Assembly: GCA_001630475.1 (NCBI GenBank)
Contig: KV419395.1
Location: 1,120,753 to 1,184,752, forward strand
From: Sistotremastrum niveocremeum HHB9708
Lineage: Eukaryota; Basidiomycota; Agaricomycetes; Sistotremastrales; Sistotremastraceae
Length of the DNA stretch: 64,000 nt
Direction of reading: 5' to 3'
The first letter of the stretch is position 1. Every line of letters starts with the position of its first letter. The position numbers were made by a program, and so were the translations under genes. The notes under the pieces were generated by a model. It did no database searches, was not told where the DNA came from, and worked only from the letters and a program-made list of their open reading frames with translations. Below, piece by piece: positions 45,991 through 57,785 of this stretch.

Positions 45991-46795
45991 ATGTTGTTCA
46001 ACTGGCTTACTCTTGCTCTCCTTCCTCTGGCAGCTCTGGCAGCTGATGCTCCTAAAGAGCTCGTGATCGATGTGATTCACAAGCCCGACGACTGCAAGCT
46101 GACAGCTCAGGTACCGTTTTGACTGCTAATGAATATTTACGTCTGAACGCGCTACATAATTGAACCTCTGCTAGACTGGAGACAAGATTTCGGTTCATTA
46201 TGTGGGTAGTGAAAAGTAGAACCCGAGGTCAGTGTATTGACAATAAGTATAGACCGGCACACTTCATTCCAATGGCAACAAATTCGATTCAAGGTGACTT
46301 TGAGAGTTGTGATTTGTTCCGACGGTTTCTCAGTCCGTTCTAGTGTGGACCGCGGTACTCCATTCGATTTGACTCGTGAGTATCAGTGCTAAACATATCT
46401 TATACCTGCTCCTCGAATTAATTTTGTCCTTTAGTTGGTGTGGGTCAGGTCATCAAAGGCGAGCTATTATAGCTTTCGCAGCCCTTACGACGACTAACGT
46501 ATTTCTCTGATAAGGCTGGGACGAAGGACTTCAAGGGTGAGCACCATTTGCTTCCAGTTGGTCCTCACGCATTGGAATTCTTTGCCCGTAGCATGTGCAT
46601 CAAGGAAAAACGCAAACTCACCATTCCCGCGGACAAAGCCTACGGTTCGTACGCCAGCAATCTTGAGGCAAAGCATTCTCATCACGTCCTTTAGGCTCTC
46701 GAGGGTTTGGAAACGTCATTCCTGCCAACTCAGTCCTCGTATTCGACGTCGAAATGATGGGAATTACTCCCAAGTCCGGCCGCTCCGAGTTGTAA
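45991..46795 (+). CDS. FPR2: ER FKBP-type peptidyl-prolyl isomerase (FKBP2/Fpr2 type)
   Basis: Folding helper in the endoplasmic reticulum. Signal peptide MLFNWLTLALLPLAALAADA precedes the FKBP domain: TGDKISVHYTGTLHSNGNKF, DSSVDRGTPFDLTLGVGQVI, KGWDEGLQGMCIKEKRKLTI and GSRGFGNVIPANSVLVFDVE, with the ligand-pocket Tyr, Phe, Val-Ile and Trp positions kept. It ends RSEL, close to the RTEL/HDEL class of ER-retention signals seen on FKBP2. At least seven exons, some under 40 nt. The intron 46461-46514 has a GC donor (AAAG, then GCGAGC); a GT donor would break the invariant VIKGW segment. An in-frame ATG at 45922 would bury the signal peptide, so 45991 is preferred. Confidence 0.95.
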
Positions 46796-46861
46796 GATTA
46801 TGGCGATGCTAAAATGTTGTATTGGATAGGTGATACATAATATATGGATGATACAAAAAAC

Positions 46862-48174
46862 TCAAATGGCCTTGGGCTCTGGTGCCGTTCCTTTGAGACT
46901 GTCTTGAACAAGTTCCTTGAATTCGTCTCGAAGAATGGCTTCTCTCCTTGCCCGCTCCTCCTTTTGAAGTTTGAGAATGCCTCTCTTCTCCTCGGCACTG
47001 ATGACCTGGTTTTCCTTCCTCATTCGCACTGCATTCATCCTACGATGCCTGCTTCCGCTCATCACATACCCCACGTCTTCATACTGAGCAATCTCGTCAG
47101 AGGTCAGACCGATTTCTCCACGACGAGGGATACGGGCGTGAGCGTCTTCGGCAAGGAAAGCAGCCATCGCACTGCCTTCACCACGTAAGAGCTGACCTCC
47201 ATATTGGCGTTCGTCAACCCTCTGGTGTCCGGTTGGCTGATTGATCGGTTGAGGTCCGACTTCCTCATCGGATTCGTCCTGCCCATTGTTCACGGCAGTG
47301 CTGGGCTTGTCCACCTCGTGCCGCTGGGACAAGCTAGGTGGAAGAGGTGCGGCTGCAGTCGTGGCCGGCTTCTCAACCCACATCTCTTCATCATCCGACA
47401 CAGGTGGTGGCTCCTGCGTGCGGCTTCTCTCCCGCTGCGAATGGCTCCTCGAACGACGACGGTCCTTTTCGTCATCACGTTCATCCCTATGATGACGCCG
47501 TCTCTTACTTTTCCTATGATCCCGCTTCTCCTCCTTGTCTCTCCGCGACCTCCTCTTCTCCTTCTCCTTCCGTCGTCTCGCACGGTCATCTTCGGACGAG
47601 GACGAACTGGAAGGTGAGACGGAGCGCGTACGACTTCTTCGACTCCGTTTGGTTTTCGTTCCGCCAGAGGGTGATCTTCGCAGAGTAATCAGCGTTCGAG
47701 AACGGGGTACATGTAAGATACACGTGAAATACGTACAAATCTCTGGTTGGGGCTTTGGGAGATGGAGGCCAGATGCTGAAGTCGCTATTTTCACGTTGGA
47801 CACGACGGCTTTAGAAGAGATGTAGGCATGAGTATCCGTTTCGAGAAACGAAGTCTTGGCATAACGCACCTGTCCAACCAGTCTGAGCCGCCACCGCCGC
47901 CTCCACCTCGTCCAGCACCATAATAGCCATCATGTCCGTCTTGATGCTGTCGTGGAGGATACATGTTTTCTTCTTTCCTCCAGGGCGGAGGCTCAGATCT
48001 CATTTGACTGTAATCCGGGCTCGCTCTACGACCATTTCGCTCCCGTCCAGGGCTTCGACTGCGACTTCGTCTGTCGGATCGTGGTACATGTCTTGAGTCT
48101 GAGCGGTAGGAAGAGGATCTGTCGATTCCATCAGAGGGAACAAGTCCAAGTCGACTGGGATGAACAACAGCCAT
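46862..48174 (-). CDS. NKAP-family nuclear protein (RS-rich with SynMuv domain)
   Basis: Nuclear protein related to animal NKAP, linked to splicing and transcriptional control. A Gly/Arg/Ser-rich N-terminal part (start [16 protein letters not shown] at 48174) and long runs of Arg, Ser, Glu and Lys (SR- and RE-type) precede the conserved C-terminal domain: [60 protein letters not shown] and the [20 protein letters not shown] helix. That order is diagnostic of NKAP. An upstream Met (48198) is possible. It converges on FKBP2 with 66 nt between stop codons. Confidence 0.9.
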
Positions 48175-48343
48175 GAGCGAGTTTTGTCGGAGTCTCAAAC
48201 GACTTGCGTTTCTTCAGCGAAATCAGCACTGACTCTTCCAGGCACAGCCTTTCCTTCGTCAATTTGACATGAACGTCTCACTGCGATGATCGGAGTATCG
48301 GGCAAGATTAAGAAAACACGATGAATGTATCCATCTTCACCAT

Positions 48344-48692
48344 TCAGTCTTGCAACAGAACAACATCAACGTTATCGTGAGCTCCTTGCAAAAGCATCTC
48401 TCCCTTGTACGTCACGATACCACGTTTCTTCGCAGCACGGAGTGTCCCCACTAAAGCTTCAACTAGAAGAGACTCAATATCCGATGAGATCGCAGACACA
48501 AGGAAACACGGCTCACAAGCATTGCTGACGGCTTCATCTCTAACGAGCACTCCAAATTTGACAGCTTTGATACCCTCTTCAGTATCAAAACCAAGACGTT
48601 TGATCTCGCTCTATTGGTCCCGTTTCGTATGACATGAATGGTTCGAACAAGATCCTTACTTTGAGAAGGGTGATCTCTTCGTCAACGCCCAT
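48344..48692 (-). CDS. Costars/ABRACL-family small actin-regulatory protein
   Basis: Small winged-helix protein of the costars family, known in Dictyostelium and animals (ABRACL) to modulate actin and cell motility. The start MGVDEEITLLK joins, after an intron, SEIKRLGFDTEEGIKAVKFG and VLVRDE; the last exon reads SLLVEALVGTLRAAKKRGIV, TYKGEMLLQGAHDNVDVVLL and ends QD. This matches the order KFGVLF, EALVGTLKAAK, GELLLQGVHDDVDI of human ABRACL. A middle stretch of about 70 nt (48480-48550) is open but lacks homology and is taken as an intron. About 80-85 residues, the family size. Confidence 0.88.
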
Positions 48693-48936
48693 CGTGGTAA
48701 ACAATTGATTGCAAAGAGTCTGATCTCCGATCACGATTCCCCGACGGTTTGAGAAGGTCGTTCGAGTCGTGCTTAATGACACCGCAGATCACTATATCTA
48801 TCTCTAATATATCTAATGACACATCGGTTCTGGACACGATTAATAACGATCTTCGTTATATCTCCCATACGCTTCCAGCGAGCTCATGCATGCGCTATGT
48901 TTGAGATTAGTTGATTCCTCTAACCCGTAGCTTGGA

Positions 48937-50408
48937 TCAACGTACATTTTCTGGAATATCGACCTTGGCCAAACATTCCAAGATCCTTCTTGATACCCAC
49001 ATCTCTGTCTTGTGCACTTGCTCCGGAGAGATAAAGTCTCTTGAATTTCTTTGAGCGAAAACCATGTGCACTGATGCAGCTCGGATTCTGCTCCCCTCGA
49101 TGGACGTCACAGCAAGATCACTCGGATTGGTGGATTTTGATCCGTTAGTGAGTGTCAGATTGAGAGGTCGATCGGGAACAGGGGGGGCTTCAGGTGGAGT
49201 GTCAACCGGGCTTGTCGGCGGACGCCAGCAAGCAGCCAGATGGAAGAGGTGGAATGTTTCCATCTACTGAAGTCGTCAATGATTGGTGTAATTTGCGAAA
49301 ATTCGAATGACCTCAAGGGTGGCAATGTCCGGGACATCCTTGAGAAGTCTGTCTATAAGGCCCGAATTGTGATCTCGGAAGGACGTCTGGCGTCCCTGGG
49401 AGGAGTAAAAACTTTTTGACGTTCAGACGCAGTCAGTGAGAATCTGAACCCTGCAAAAGGCCCTTACATACCTGTCGGCCGAAGCATTTAGGACGTTATG
49501 GGCCACCTCCACCTCCAGCTCATGGATCGAAGAGCGCAGGTCATCTGAAATCTGGATCAGAAGGTTGAGAATGTTCCAGGGAAAGTGATGCGAAAGAGCG
49601 GCTCACAAGCTGATGGAGGTCCTTGTCTGCGGAGACCTTGAGGAGAAGATGAGCTACGGGGCAATTGGGTGGACTGGGTTCGAAGAGGTTACGGGATTGG
49701 AGATTCGGTACGCGGCGGAAGAGTCAGATTCAGGGGCGAGAAAATTAAAGTCGTAGTTGCGAGCGACGGCGACGCTGGCACGGGGAACGACAAGGGAGCC
49801 GACTGGGAGGTCAGTGAGAGAGCCACAGGAACCCAGTCTGGACGAGAAGCAGGAGAGTTAAGGGGTGTAATATGGGGATGGAGTGTAAAGACAAACCGTA
49901 TGACGATCATGTCTCCAGAGATGCATTCGCGGGCTTCTCTGTACGGAGTCTAGAATGGCAGGGGTGAGAAGAAGGAGAGAGTATTACCTCACGAAGAAGT
50001 CGCAGTTGGGTGCGCCCATGCCGATCGAGACGATGCTCACAGGCACAGAAGCATATCTTCCGGTGATGGTGAGAAAGCCCCGCTCAGTCTCGAGCTTGAA
50101 CGGCGGCGGCGAGGCGTCGAGCAGCGAGGCAAGAGTGGCGGCGCGAGAGGGCGAGCCTACGGTGACCTGGATGGATTGAGTCGGGGTCTGTTACGGCAAT
50201 GGGACACGCATGACAATTCGATTTGCAACCTCGCCCGCTCGAAAACCGAGGTGGTAAACGCGCCCATCGGCTGTTGTAGGGAAATCTAGAATGCAAGGGT
50301 TGCTGTGGGTAAAAAAAAGTGTACGAGGAAAGGCTACACACTGGCATCGGTTAGCTTGCTTTTCATGGTTGCAAACACAGGAGCACCAGGGTCGCGCGGC
50401 GTCTGCAT
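48937..50408 (-). CDS. Uridine phosphorylase (nucleoside phosphorylase-I family)
   Basis: Splits uridine with phosphate to uracil and ribose 1-phosphate in pyrimidine salvage. The start MQTPRDPGAPVFATMKSKL leads to TADGRVYHLGFRAGEVANRI, VTVGSPSRAATLASLLDA (phosphate site), GFLTITGRYASVPVSIVSIG, GAPNCDFFVREARECISGDM, a GSCGSLVVPRASVAVARNYD-like core and LKDVPDIATLEMETFHLFHL, the Met-Glu ribose-binding motif. The C-terminus continues IRAASVHMVFAQ and ends WVSRRILECLAKVDIPENVR. A Pro-rich insertion follows the Met-Glu motif. Several introns, including one right before the phosphate-binding exon. Close to fungal uridine phosphorylases; a purine-specific role is less likely. Confidence 0.88.
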
Positions 50409-51046
50409 CTGACCTCTGCGGATTTCCAATGTTCGATGACATACGGCGGCCACTCGGGTGACTTTCGACAGGAATAGTTACATTTAGAAGTGTACACTCT
50501 AGATGAAAGAAGCTATATAACTATAAAGTGTACAATGTAGCTACGCCGAGAATCGAAGCTGTCCACGTCCATTTTCTGCGCGAATTTCGACGCTCTTTCG
50601 CGCTCTAGACCGCACAGCGCAGTGACGTGCATCGAGAAGAGCAGCGCAGGCCAGCAAAGAAACAGGCAGCGGCGGTGGAGAACGAGGGTGCGCAAGAGGC
50701 CGGCCGAAGAGGATTGGAAATGGTTCCGACCGGAGATTACCGACGCTACTCCCGAAATGACAACGTTCAGACTCCGTCGCAGCCTTCCTTTCCTTTTGCG
50801 GGGCACGCTAACCAAAGCCGCCAGCTCTGCTCCAGCTCGTCGTCAACGATGCCCGTGACTGCAATGGCCCGACAATTCCAACGACATCCAGCCTCTTTTT
50901 CTTTTTCCACCTTCTCCTCTTTCTTTGCTCTTTCTCGTCCAGACACTCGACCCATCCAGCTCTCGCGTTCCGGCTAGAGTGCTCTTGTTGACTCTTCTAT
51001 ACCCCAGCTTCCGAAGGTCCGCCTTCACCCTCCTTTTCTTTCTTCC
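50409..51046. promoter_or_regulatory. Divergent promoter region with CT-rich tract
   Basis: 638 nt between the uridine phosphorylase and HMG-box starts. A pyrimidine tract at 50891-50940, nearly all C and T on the plus strand, lies about 100-150 bp before the HMG-box ATG; such tracts are common before fungal transcription starts. No other gene was recognised. Confidence 0.45.
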
Positions 51047-52500
51047 ATGTCCAGTTCATCCAATCCTCTCTTCATCAGCACAGACTCGCCTCCTCACTCC
51101 CCACACCGTCTTTCTCCTCACCAACCCACAACCCACACCCAGCTGCACCTCCCAGAGCCCATCTCGCTCCAGGAAGCTCATCAGGGCAACCACTCCATCG
51201 ATCACCATGAGCCACCGCTCGATCACGCTCAGGAACCTGACGACCCATATGCCTCTCTTCTCGAGCAAGCCCTCAACGTCGACGGCACTCCAAAGAGACC
51301 CATGAATGCCTTCATGATCTTTGCCAAGAAGCGCAGATCCGAAATATCCGCTGCAAATCCTTTGATGCGCACTGGTGAAGTCTCCAAAGTCCTCAGTCAT
51401 GAATGGAACTCGATGCCTCAGGTGCGTTTCTTTCTTCCCTGCATTACTTGCTTGTGTGCTCAACCCTACTGTTTTAGGACGAAAAGCAGTTCTACACCGA
51501 CCAATCTAAAAAGCTCAAAGACAACTTCAACTCTCGTTTCCCAAACTACGTTTACAGGCGTAGGCCCAATCATTCTCGCCGCAAGCGTCTAGGTGCTGCC
51601 AGCTCTGTTCGAGGTGTCGAATCGTCTGCGGGTTCGCCGCAGTCCCCCGATCAACCTCTTTCGCCTCCTCATGATAATCTACCCCAGGATTACGAGAGGT
51701 ACCATCCCTCAGAGTCGCAAACGAGCCCTTTCCCTCCTATTCAGTCCTTACCAGAATATTCAAACCAACAGCACCAGTCCCATCGGCCTAGCCATCACCT
51801 TGCTCTAAACACATCTTCCAATGTTGTACGACCCTTCATGAACTCACCGCTCTCCATGTCTCCCCAGTCAAATATGTCAGCAGCCTCGTGGGCTGGTCCT
51901 CTTTCATCTGTGAGTGATGGCGGAGCATATTTCCGGGAAAACACAGAACGTTCTCCCTCAGGAACTTGGCCTCCTCCGCTGTCATCGTCATCCCACCTTC
52001 CTCCATCGTCACATGGTTTAGGTCCTCCTCCGGTTCATGGGAGACATCGTTCACATTCTCTGAATACCCATTTGCCACCTAAAATGGAGCCCTGGACCCC
52101 AACCATGCCCCAAACCTCCCTCGAATATTCCACCTCTGTTTCCCCTGAGCCTTCCATGCATAGTGCTCCTCATCCCCAATGGAGAGAATCTGAGTATTCT
52201 GCTCCGACATATCTGCAGAGTCACCAGATTTCATATCACTCAGGAAGCTCCGCATACAAGGCTTCGCCCCTATCGCACACGCGTCACTCCCCTGTATCTC
52301 TGCAACCGCCAATGAACGCCGGGTCTCCGTCAGGTGACTACAGACCTCAGACGCAGTATTCGGCCGAGTATTTCGCACATATGTCAGGTGTTCCAGTTTT
52401 GCACTCGTCAGAAAAACGGTCGGAGACGTCGACTCATCCGCACGATCAGCCGATGCATGGAAACTTTTCATGGGGTGTCTCCGAGTCTCCTCCCCATTGA
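51047..52500 (+). CDS. HMG-box transcription factor (SOX/MATA-like HMG)
   Basis: Exons 51047-51421 and 51478-52500 total 1398 nt (465 residues). Residues about 81-155 form an HMG box: TPKRPMNAFMIFAKKRRSEI, RTGEVSKVLSHEWNSM and DEKQFYTDQSKKLKDNF, followed by a basic RRRPNHSRRKR segment. This sequence-specific type (SOX/MATA) includes fungal mating and development regulators. The long C-terminal region is rich in Ser, Pro and His with no known domain, likely an activation region. Nothing links it to a mating locus here: no homeodomain or pheromone-receptor gene is present in the window. The 238-residue frame on the other strand (52079-52795) is a shadow. Confidence 0.88.
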
Positions 52501-53615
52501 GACAGGCATTGCTTGGCCTTTGGACTCGCACAGAGTGCACCGCGGATTCGGAAGACGCCATCACTGCGTCTCTTCTCGCGAGTGATGGCGAGTAACAACC
52601 TAGGGGCGAGGTGATAATAACTTTGTCGCCTTGTTCCTGGATGCATACATGGCCAAGTGCATACTTGCCACGCGGTATGGAAGCGCCAGCATGTACCGAG
52701 TGAAAGGCTGGGCATAGCTTGCTGTCTGCAGAGATGCAGATAGATACACCCGAGTTTATTTTGCCGCCGTGCTCACGGTCATATTGCGCTGGCACCTGAC
52801 ACGTTGAAACCCAAAAGCGTTAGGGTTGGAAGAGCCGCCTGGATGTCTACTCCGGAAGCTCCTCCGTCGTCGGAGCTAAGGTAGCGATGTGCTGTTTAAC
52901 TACAGATCTGGACGCTTTCAAAATTCACATGTTGTAGATCTCCTTTCCGTCTCATCCAGCTCACGCCTTGTTCGTTTGTCCTTCTTGGCCACTCATTTCT
53001 GTTCACGATTGAGCAGGACTCGACATGATATATTACATGTATTTATACAGGGTTACATAGGTGACTGTCATTTCGTTTACAAAGACAATACAAAGAAACA
53101 GGAGTTATCTCGAAAGCTGCGACGGAAAAAAAATTGTGGACGGGCTGGCAGTGACTCGCATCGGACATATCGGAGTAGATCCCGTCTCGATCAGATGACA
53201 GCAATAGGGCCAGCAAGCGTCAAGCAGTCATTGGGTAAAAGCATATTCCTATACTCGGACGGCGCGTGAATGATCATCTGGTGGAAATCGGGTCCGGCAG
53301 CAGTACTAGTGAAACCAATCTGGAGGCAGGCTCAGACAGTCACAAGATTAATCTTGTGTTGGCCACTGTGGGCCCGGGGCAAATGTCACGAGATGACAAT
53401 CCGGGACTCTGGACTCGAAGCGTACAGGGTGAGCCGAATAGGCAATACCATCCCTAAATGGGTCGCATGGAGGGTTCGAACATGGATGTGCATAAATGTC
53501 AGACTGACATAGGACGCGTCAACGTTGACATTCTAAATAACTCGTACAAATTCGAAGTAGTTGTGCTAGTGAGTGACAATAGATGAGGTATATGTTAGGC
53601 TCTGTGAAATCTTTA
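52501..53615. other. Intergenic, about 1.1 kb, no gene seen
   Basis: Lies between the HMG-box stop and the AFG1 stop (convergent genes). Frames of 60-126 residues occur (for example 52889-53269 plus) but resemble nothing known. A GTTCGAAC at 53474 recalls a tRNA B box but no cloverleaf could be built round it. Confidence 0.5.
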
Positions 53616-55865
53616 TTATTTATCGTGTTTGTTGGGAGCATCAGACTTTCCAGCCACCCCCCGACCCCAAAGTCCAGCGCCAGGTCCCCAATCTTCGCGT
53701 ACCCCCCAAATATGGTTCTCACTAAAGCGGGGTGCGGATGGTCTGGATTCAGCGTGTCCATTTTGACGATATGATGCTTCCTGGGCGAAATCCGAATTTT
53801 CCACTTCTTTTGATTCCAGTTGTTGCAGACGCGACGTCAACGGTGCTGGTTTGGTGGTTAAGTTTGACTCCCAATGCCGCCGCTCTTGTGTTAGCGGCCT
53901 CCAGCGTGATTGGGCGTGGTAAGATTGGCTCGTCATTTCAACCAGGCGGGACAGGGCACGCTTAAAAGCAAAGCGCTCTTCTTGGCCTGTTGCGAATCAG
54001 CATGTTTATGTTGCCATCCTAATCTGAAAGGAGAACAACACACCTGAAAACGAGTTGACGCTGTCGAGAGACGAAACTCCAGAGTACTCAATTTCTTTAG
54101 ACGCCGGACGTTCGTACGTGGAAACGTTTGGTCGATTCACAGTGCGCATTTCGGAGAGCCCCTCATACATGATGATATCATCGGTGGAATGGAATTCAGA
54201 GGAAGTAATTTCCTCTGAGGAAAATAGATCCAAGATCCCAACTTCAGCGAAACAGACGAGCCGACACCTCGTCTCATATAGTGCGTCTATAGCAGTTATA
54301 AATCTGCGACATTGATCCTTGGCTGCAAGCCGAACCCTGGGTATGCCTGTAACGATGACAGTCCGAAATCTTGAGGCTATGGCTAAGTAATCGGCCGATC
54401 CTAGAGACTGAAAGATAATCACATTAATCAGACAACTTGTCAAAGGCCTGAGAATATGTTCACCTGGTTACACAGTTGCTCAAATGTATATAGGCACAAT
54501 GTTCCAAGCGCAGCTGGAACCTCCAAGTGGCGACCAAAAACTGGTATTATCTGAGGTGTCAATGCCGCTGCTTGATTCGCTTAGGAACCGTTCTTTAAAA
54601 TTTGGGCGAGACTAACCGCAGCTTCCCTCGTCCTTATAGATCAAATTACACAGCGCTGATCGAGAAATTTCGCCCTTCTCAACTAGAAACCAGTAGCTGC
54701 CAGAAAGGTCTGAAGATGGATCCGAACGCCAGTCATGGCTGGAACGAATGCTGAAAACAGGTGACCGTATCTTGAGAGCTTCCACAAAAGGTTCCAGTCG
54801 ATCCTGTTGGACACCATTCCGATACAGTTCTTCTGGAACCTTATTCGAGGATCCGACCAAAACTCCACCCAATCTCCAATACCAAGCCAGAACGTCGGCG
54901 AGTAACCCGGCACTGGAAATATCCAGCAGCTGTATCTCATCAAAGACAAGTAGCCAATGCTTCAACAACATCTGTTGGGCCACCACAAATGATATAGGGA
55001 GGAAATGAGGGGAAGAACTGGCGAACGGCGCCCTAGTCGACATAGTGGACGAATCTTTCTTGCCCAGCATTGCTTTCCAGCGCGCCTTTAGGGTCCTGCT
55101 CCAAGGTTCGGATACCTGAGCAAGTACGGGAGGTTGGCTCGCCAAGAACCGCTGACGGTTCTGGGATTCTGTCCAGACGTCACGGTAAATCTGCAAAACA
55201 AGCTCGTTGTAGTGTTTGCGAGACCTGAATTTGGTCTGCAAGGTATCATACCACATGTCGATCAACATCGACTTTCCAGTTCCCGGAGCGCCAACAACAA
55301 ATAGTCCCTTGATGTTGTGTATATATCAGAGTCCTGCCATTGCTAGTGCACGGATGAGGTTACTACCTTCGGGGCTGACATTTGTTCGAATTCCTCGACG
55401 ATCGAAAGCCGCTTTGTGATCGCATGAACATCCGATATCGTAGGCTCTCTAGTGGACGAGTCTGGCGACGAGTACACGGAATTCGAATTGTTTGAGGTGT
55501 GGAAGGATGGGGACCCTCTCAACGCAAGACTATCGAACCGTTCTGGCAATGGAGGTGGGGCGTAATCTTTCAATTTGGCTGATAGCTTCCTCAACTGTTC
55601 ATCTTTTGAGACGAACGCGCTATAACCTATGAACCGGTGAGACTCGTACCTCCATGATGAGCCTGAGTTGCTCGTCATCAGATTTGATAACTCCCTGAGA
55701 CACTCTACTTCTATAGACATCTAGGAGATCGCTGCTGTGTAGGTGCTGCGCCTTTGCTCGACCGTCGTTGTCTGACGCTGTTCTCGATGCAGTGAAGTTA
55801 CGAGAGGAACGATGAAGACGCCAAGAAGAGCTGATTGGCAAAACTGGTTTCCTTCGGCAATTCAT
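53616..55865 (-). CDS. AFG1: AFG1/LACE1-family mitochondrial AAA ATPase
   Basis: ATPase of the AFG1 family that acts in mitochondrial protein quality control. The N-terminus MNCRRKPVLPISSSWRLHRS is a typical mitochondrial presequence. Walker A (GLFVVGAPGTGKS) and Walker B (LLVFDEIQLLD) are intact, followed by GGVLVGSSNKVPEELYRNG with sensor residues and FIEALYETRC-like and FSSEE segments. The C-terminal exon carries FAQEASYRQNGH and WGVREDWGPGAGLWGRG, matching the end of fungal AFG1 proteins. Linkers rich in Ser/Asn between the presequence and the ATPase core appear lineage-specific. Several introns; exact ends of all exons were not set. Confidence 0.9.
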
Positions 55866-56234
55866 ACATGTAGGACACTGAGGCAGTTTCTAGGTCTGTG
55901 AAAATTTGATTCTCGTAACGAGAACGCTCTTAAGTTGCATCGGAGTCTGGAGAGTATACGTAGAGCTGACGATCGCAGGCATGCACCCAGTGTGTGTCGA
56001 TCGAGTTCGAGAACGCATACACAATATACCGGGTCAAAATCATTAAGAGCGCTTGTCTATTGACGTTATCTTTAGTTACCTTACGGCTAGTGTGCTAGTA
56101 TCGGCAAATGAAAGCATATAGATTCACGAGAGCTAACTCTGCAACTCCACAAGTACACCCCGAACATGTTTATGAATTAAACAAAGGACCATAGGGATGT
56201 CATTTTGTCACGAAAGAGGTCGAGGCTACTCGAT
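55866..56234. other. Intergenic, AFG1 promoter and uS2 3' region
   Basis: 369 nt, AT-rich in part, with no recognised element. Confidence 0.5.
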
Positions 56235-57215
56235 CTAATCCCAGCCAGACTGTGCGGGGGCAGCAGCCTCGGCAGCCCAACCTCCACCAACAGCGGGCTC
56301 AGCGGCCCACTCAGCACCTCCTGGAGCGGCTTCTGCTGCCCAATCCAAGACGCCTTAAATGAGGTGATGAGATGAAAGAAAACAAAGGAAAAAATATGGA
56401 TCTCACCTCCTTCAACCAAAGCCGGGTTGACGCCTCCAGCCTGGGGCGCAGAAGTGACATCCCACTCGCTCAAGGGAGCTGCCTCCTCCTGACCGACAGC
56501 CTTAGTCTGAGCAGCTTCCTGTTGTTCTTTCTCGACCTCTTCAGGGTCGCGATAGAAGAACATATCGACCATGACACTCCATCCGTCAGATGTCCGGGGA
56601 ATGGTACCTCTCAGGCGAAGGACTTCGCGGGCGAGTAACCACCAAATGAGACCAATGGAATGGCGTGATTTGTTGTTCGTGGGGATAGCAACGTCAACAA
56701 ACTTGAGAGGTGCATCGGTGTCACAGAGGGCGATCACGGGAATGTTGACATACGACGCCTCTCGGATGGCTTGATGATCGACTCGAGGATCGGTGACGAT
56801 GATGAGTCGGGGCTCCTTGAATGAACGAGTGATGTAGTTCGTGAAGTTTCCAGGAGTGAAGCGTCCGGCGATGGCTTGCGCACCAGTGTTGGCAGCGTAC
56901 TTCAGGACAGCGCGCTGACCGTAAGGACGGGCAGAGATCACACAGACATCATTGGGGTTTTCGACGGCGGCAATGATACGGGCAGCGAAAACGAGCTTTT
57001 CCCAAGTCTTTCCGATGTTGATAATATGGATACCTGAACCACATGAGGAGGAGTCGTTGCTAAATGACAAGAAACTCACCGTCTGGTCGCCTTTTCCAGA
57101 CATACGGCTCCATGTGCTTATCACAATTTTTGGTGCCTATGTGGCAATTCGCAGCCAGGAGCATTTGAATCTCCTCATCGGTGGGGCTCAAGACGGTAGG
57201 GAGTTTTGACGACAT
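56235..57215 (-). CDS. RPS0: 40S ribosomal protein uS2 (RPS0/SA)
   Basis: Small-subunit ribosomal protein at the head-body junction of the 40S. The start at 57215 gives [20 protein letters not shown], then [80 protein letters not shown] and [16 protein letters not shown]. The C-terminal exon is Ala/Gly/Trp-rich ([20 protein letters not shown]) and ends APAQSGWD, the eukaryote-specific tail. Introns interrupt the Gly codon before IHIIN and the tail. An acceptor-like CTGCAG lies 7 nt upstream of the ATG, so a 5' leader intron is likely. Confidence 0.97.
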
Positions 57216-57785
57216 GATGGGCCTGCAGAGAAGTATGAGATCAGGACTACATCCAAGTGCTGTACGCCGCATCCATCCCAAATTCAAGACGTCTCAGCAC
57301 ATATGACTCGATAGACATGTCTGGGATAGGTATGCAAGCACTTACAACAGACAAGAAGTCGCCTAGAACGGACGGAGGGCGCTGGTCGTTGTCGCAGGTG
57401 AGGATGAAGCCTACAAACTCTAAATCTGGGTTTCCCTACTCCGATGCTTACATAAGTGAGCAGGTCGGATTGTGTGATCCGAGGTCCGACTCTCTGCCAC
57501 TGTTGACTGCACTTTACTTCACTTTGCAGCAGCATTTCTATCTGCTCCATTTGATTGTATGCCTGTATCTACTTTCCCTCTACGTTTTCAAACTCACTTG
57601 ACTCGCCAAAAATAGAAGAAAGCGTGCCTATGGAGCTATAAGTCGCTTTATAACGACGCACTTGTAGATCTATCAATTCAAGTCGGGCGAGCTGTTTCAT
57701 TATGATCAAACACAACGAGAGGATACCATATTACTAAGAAATAGACAATCCATGGTGATTTGATTAGTGACTACATGTCTTTTAG
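57216..57785. other. uS2 5' leader with probable intron; promoter
   Basis: 570 nt between uS2 and the F-box gene stop. On the minus strand a GTAAGT donor near 57340 and an acceptor ending 7 nt before the ATG fit a leader intron of about 110-120 nt, common in ribosomal protein genes. No snoRNA boxes could be shown inside it. Confidence 0.45.

Noticed and set aside
51047-52500. Mating-type locus
   Set aside because: A single HMG-box gene with housekeeping neighbours; no homeodomain or pheromone/receptor genes.
52079-52795. 238-residue open frame opposite the HMG-box gene
   Set aside because: Antisense to a clear coding region with Ser/Pro-biased codons; no recognisable protein features.
53465-53490. 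GGGTTCGAAC, tRNA-like T-loop
   Set aside because: The flanks do not pair as a T stem and no acceptor stem was found.
57230-57345. Possible box C/D snoRNA in the uS2 leader intron
   Set aside because: D-box-like CTGA occurs, but no C box (TGATGA) at a fitting distance.
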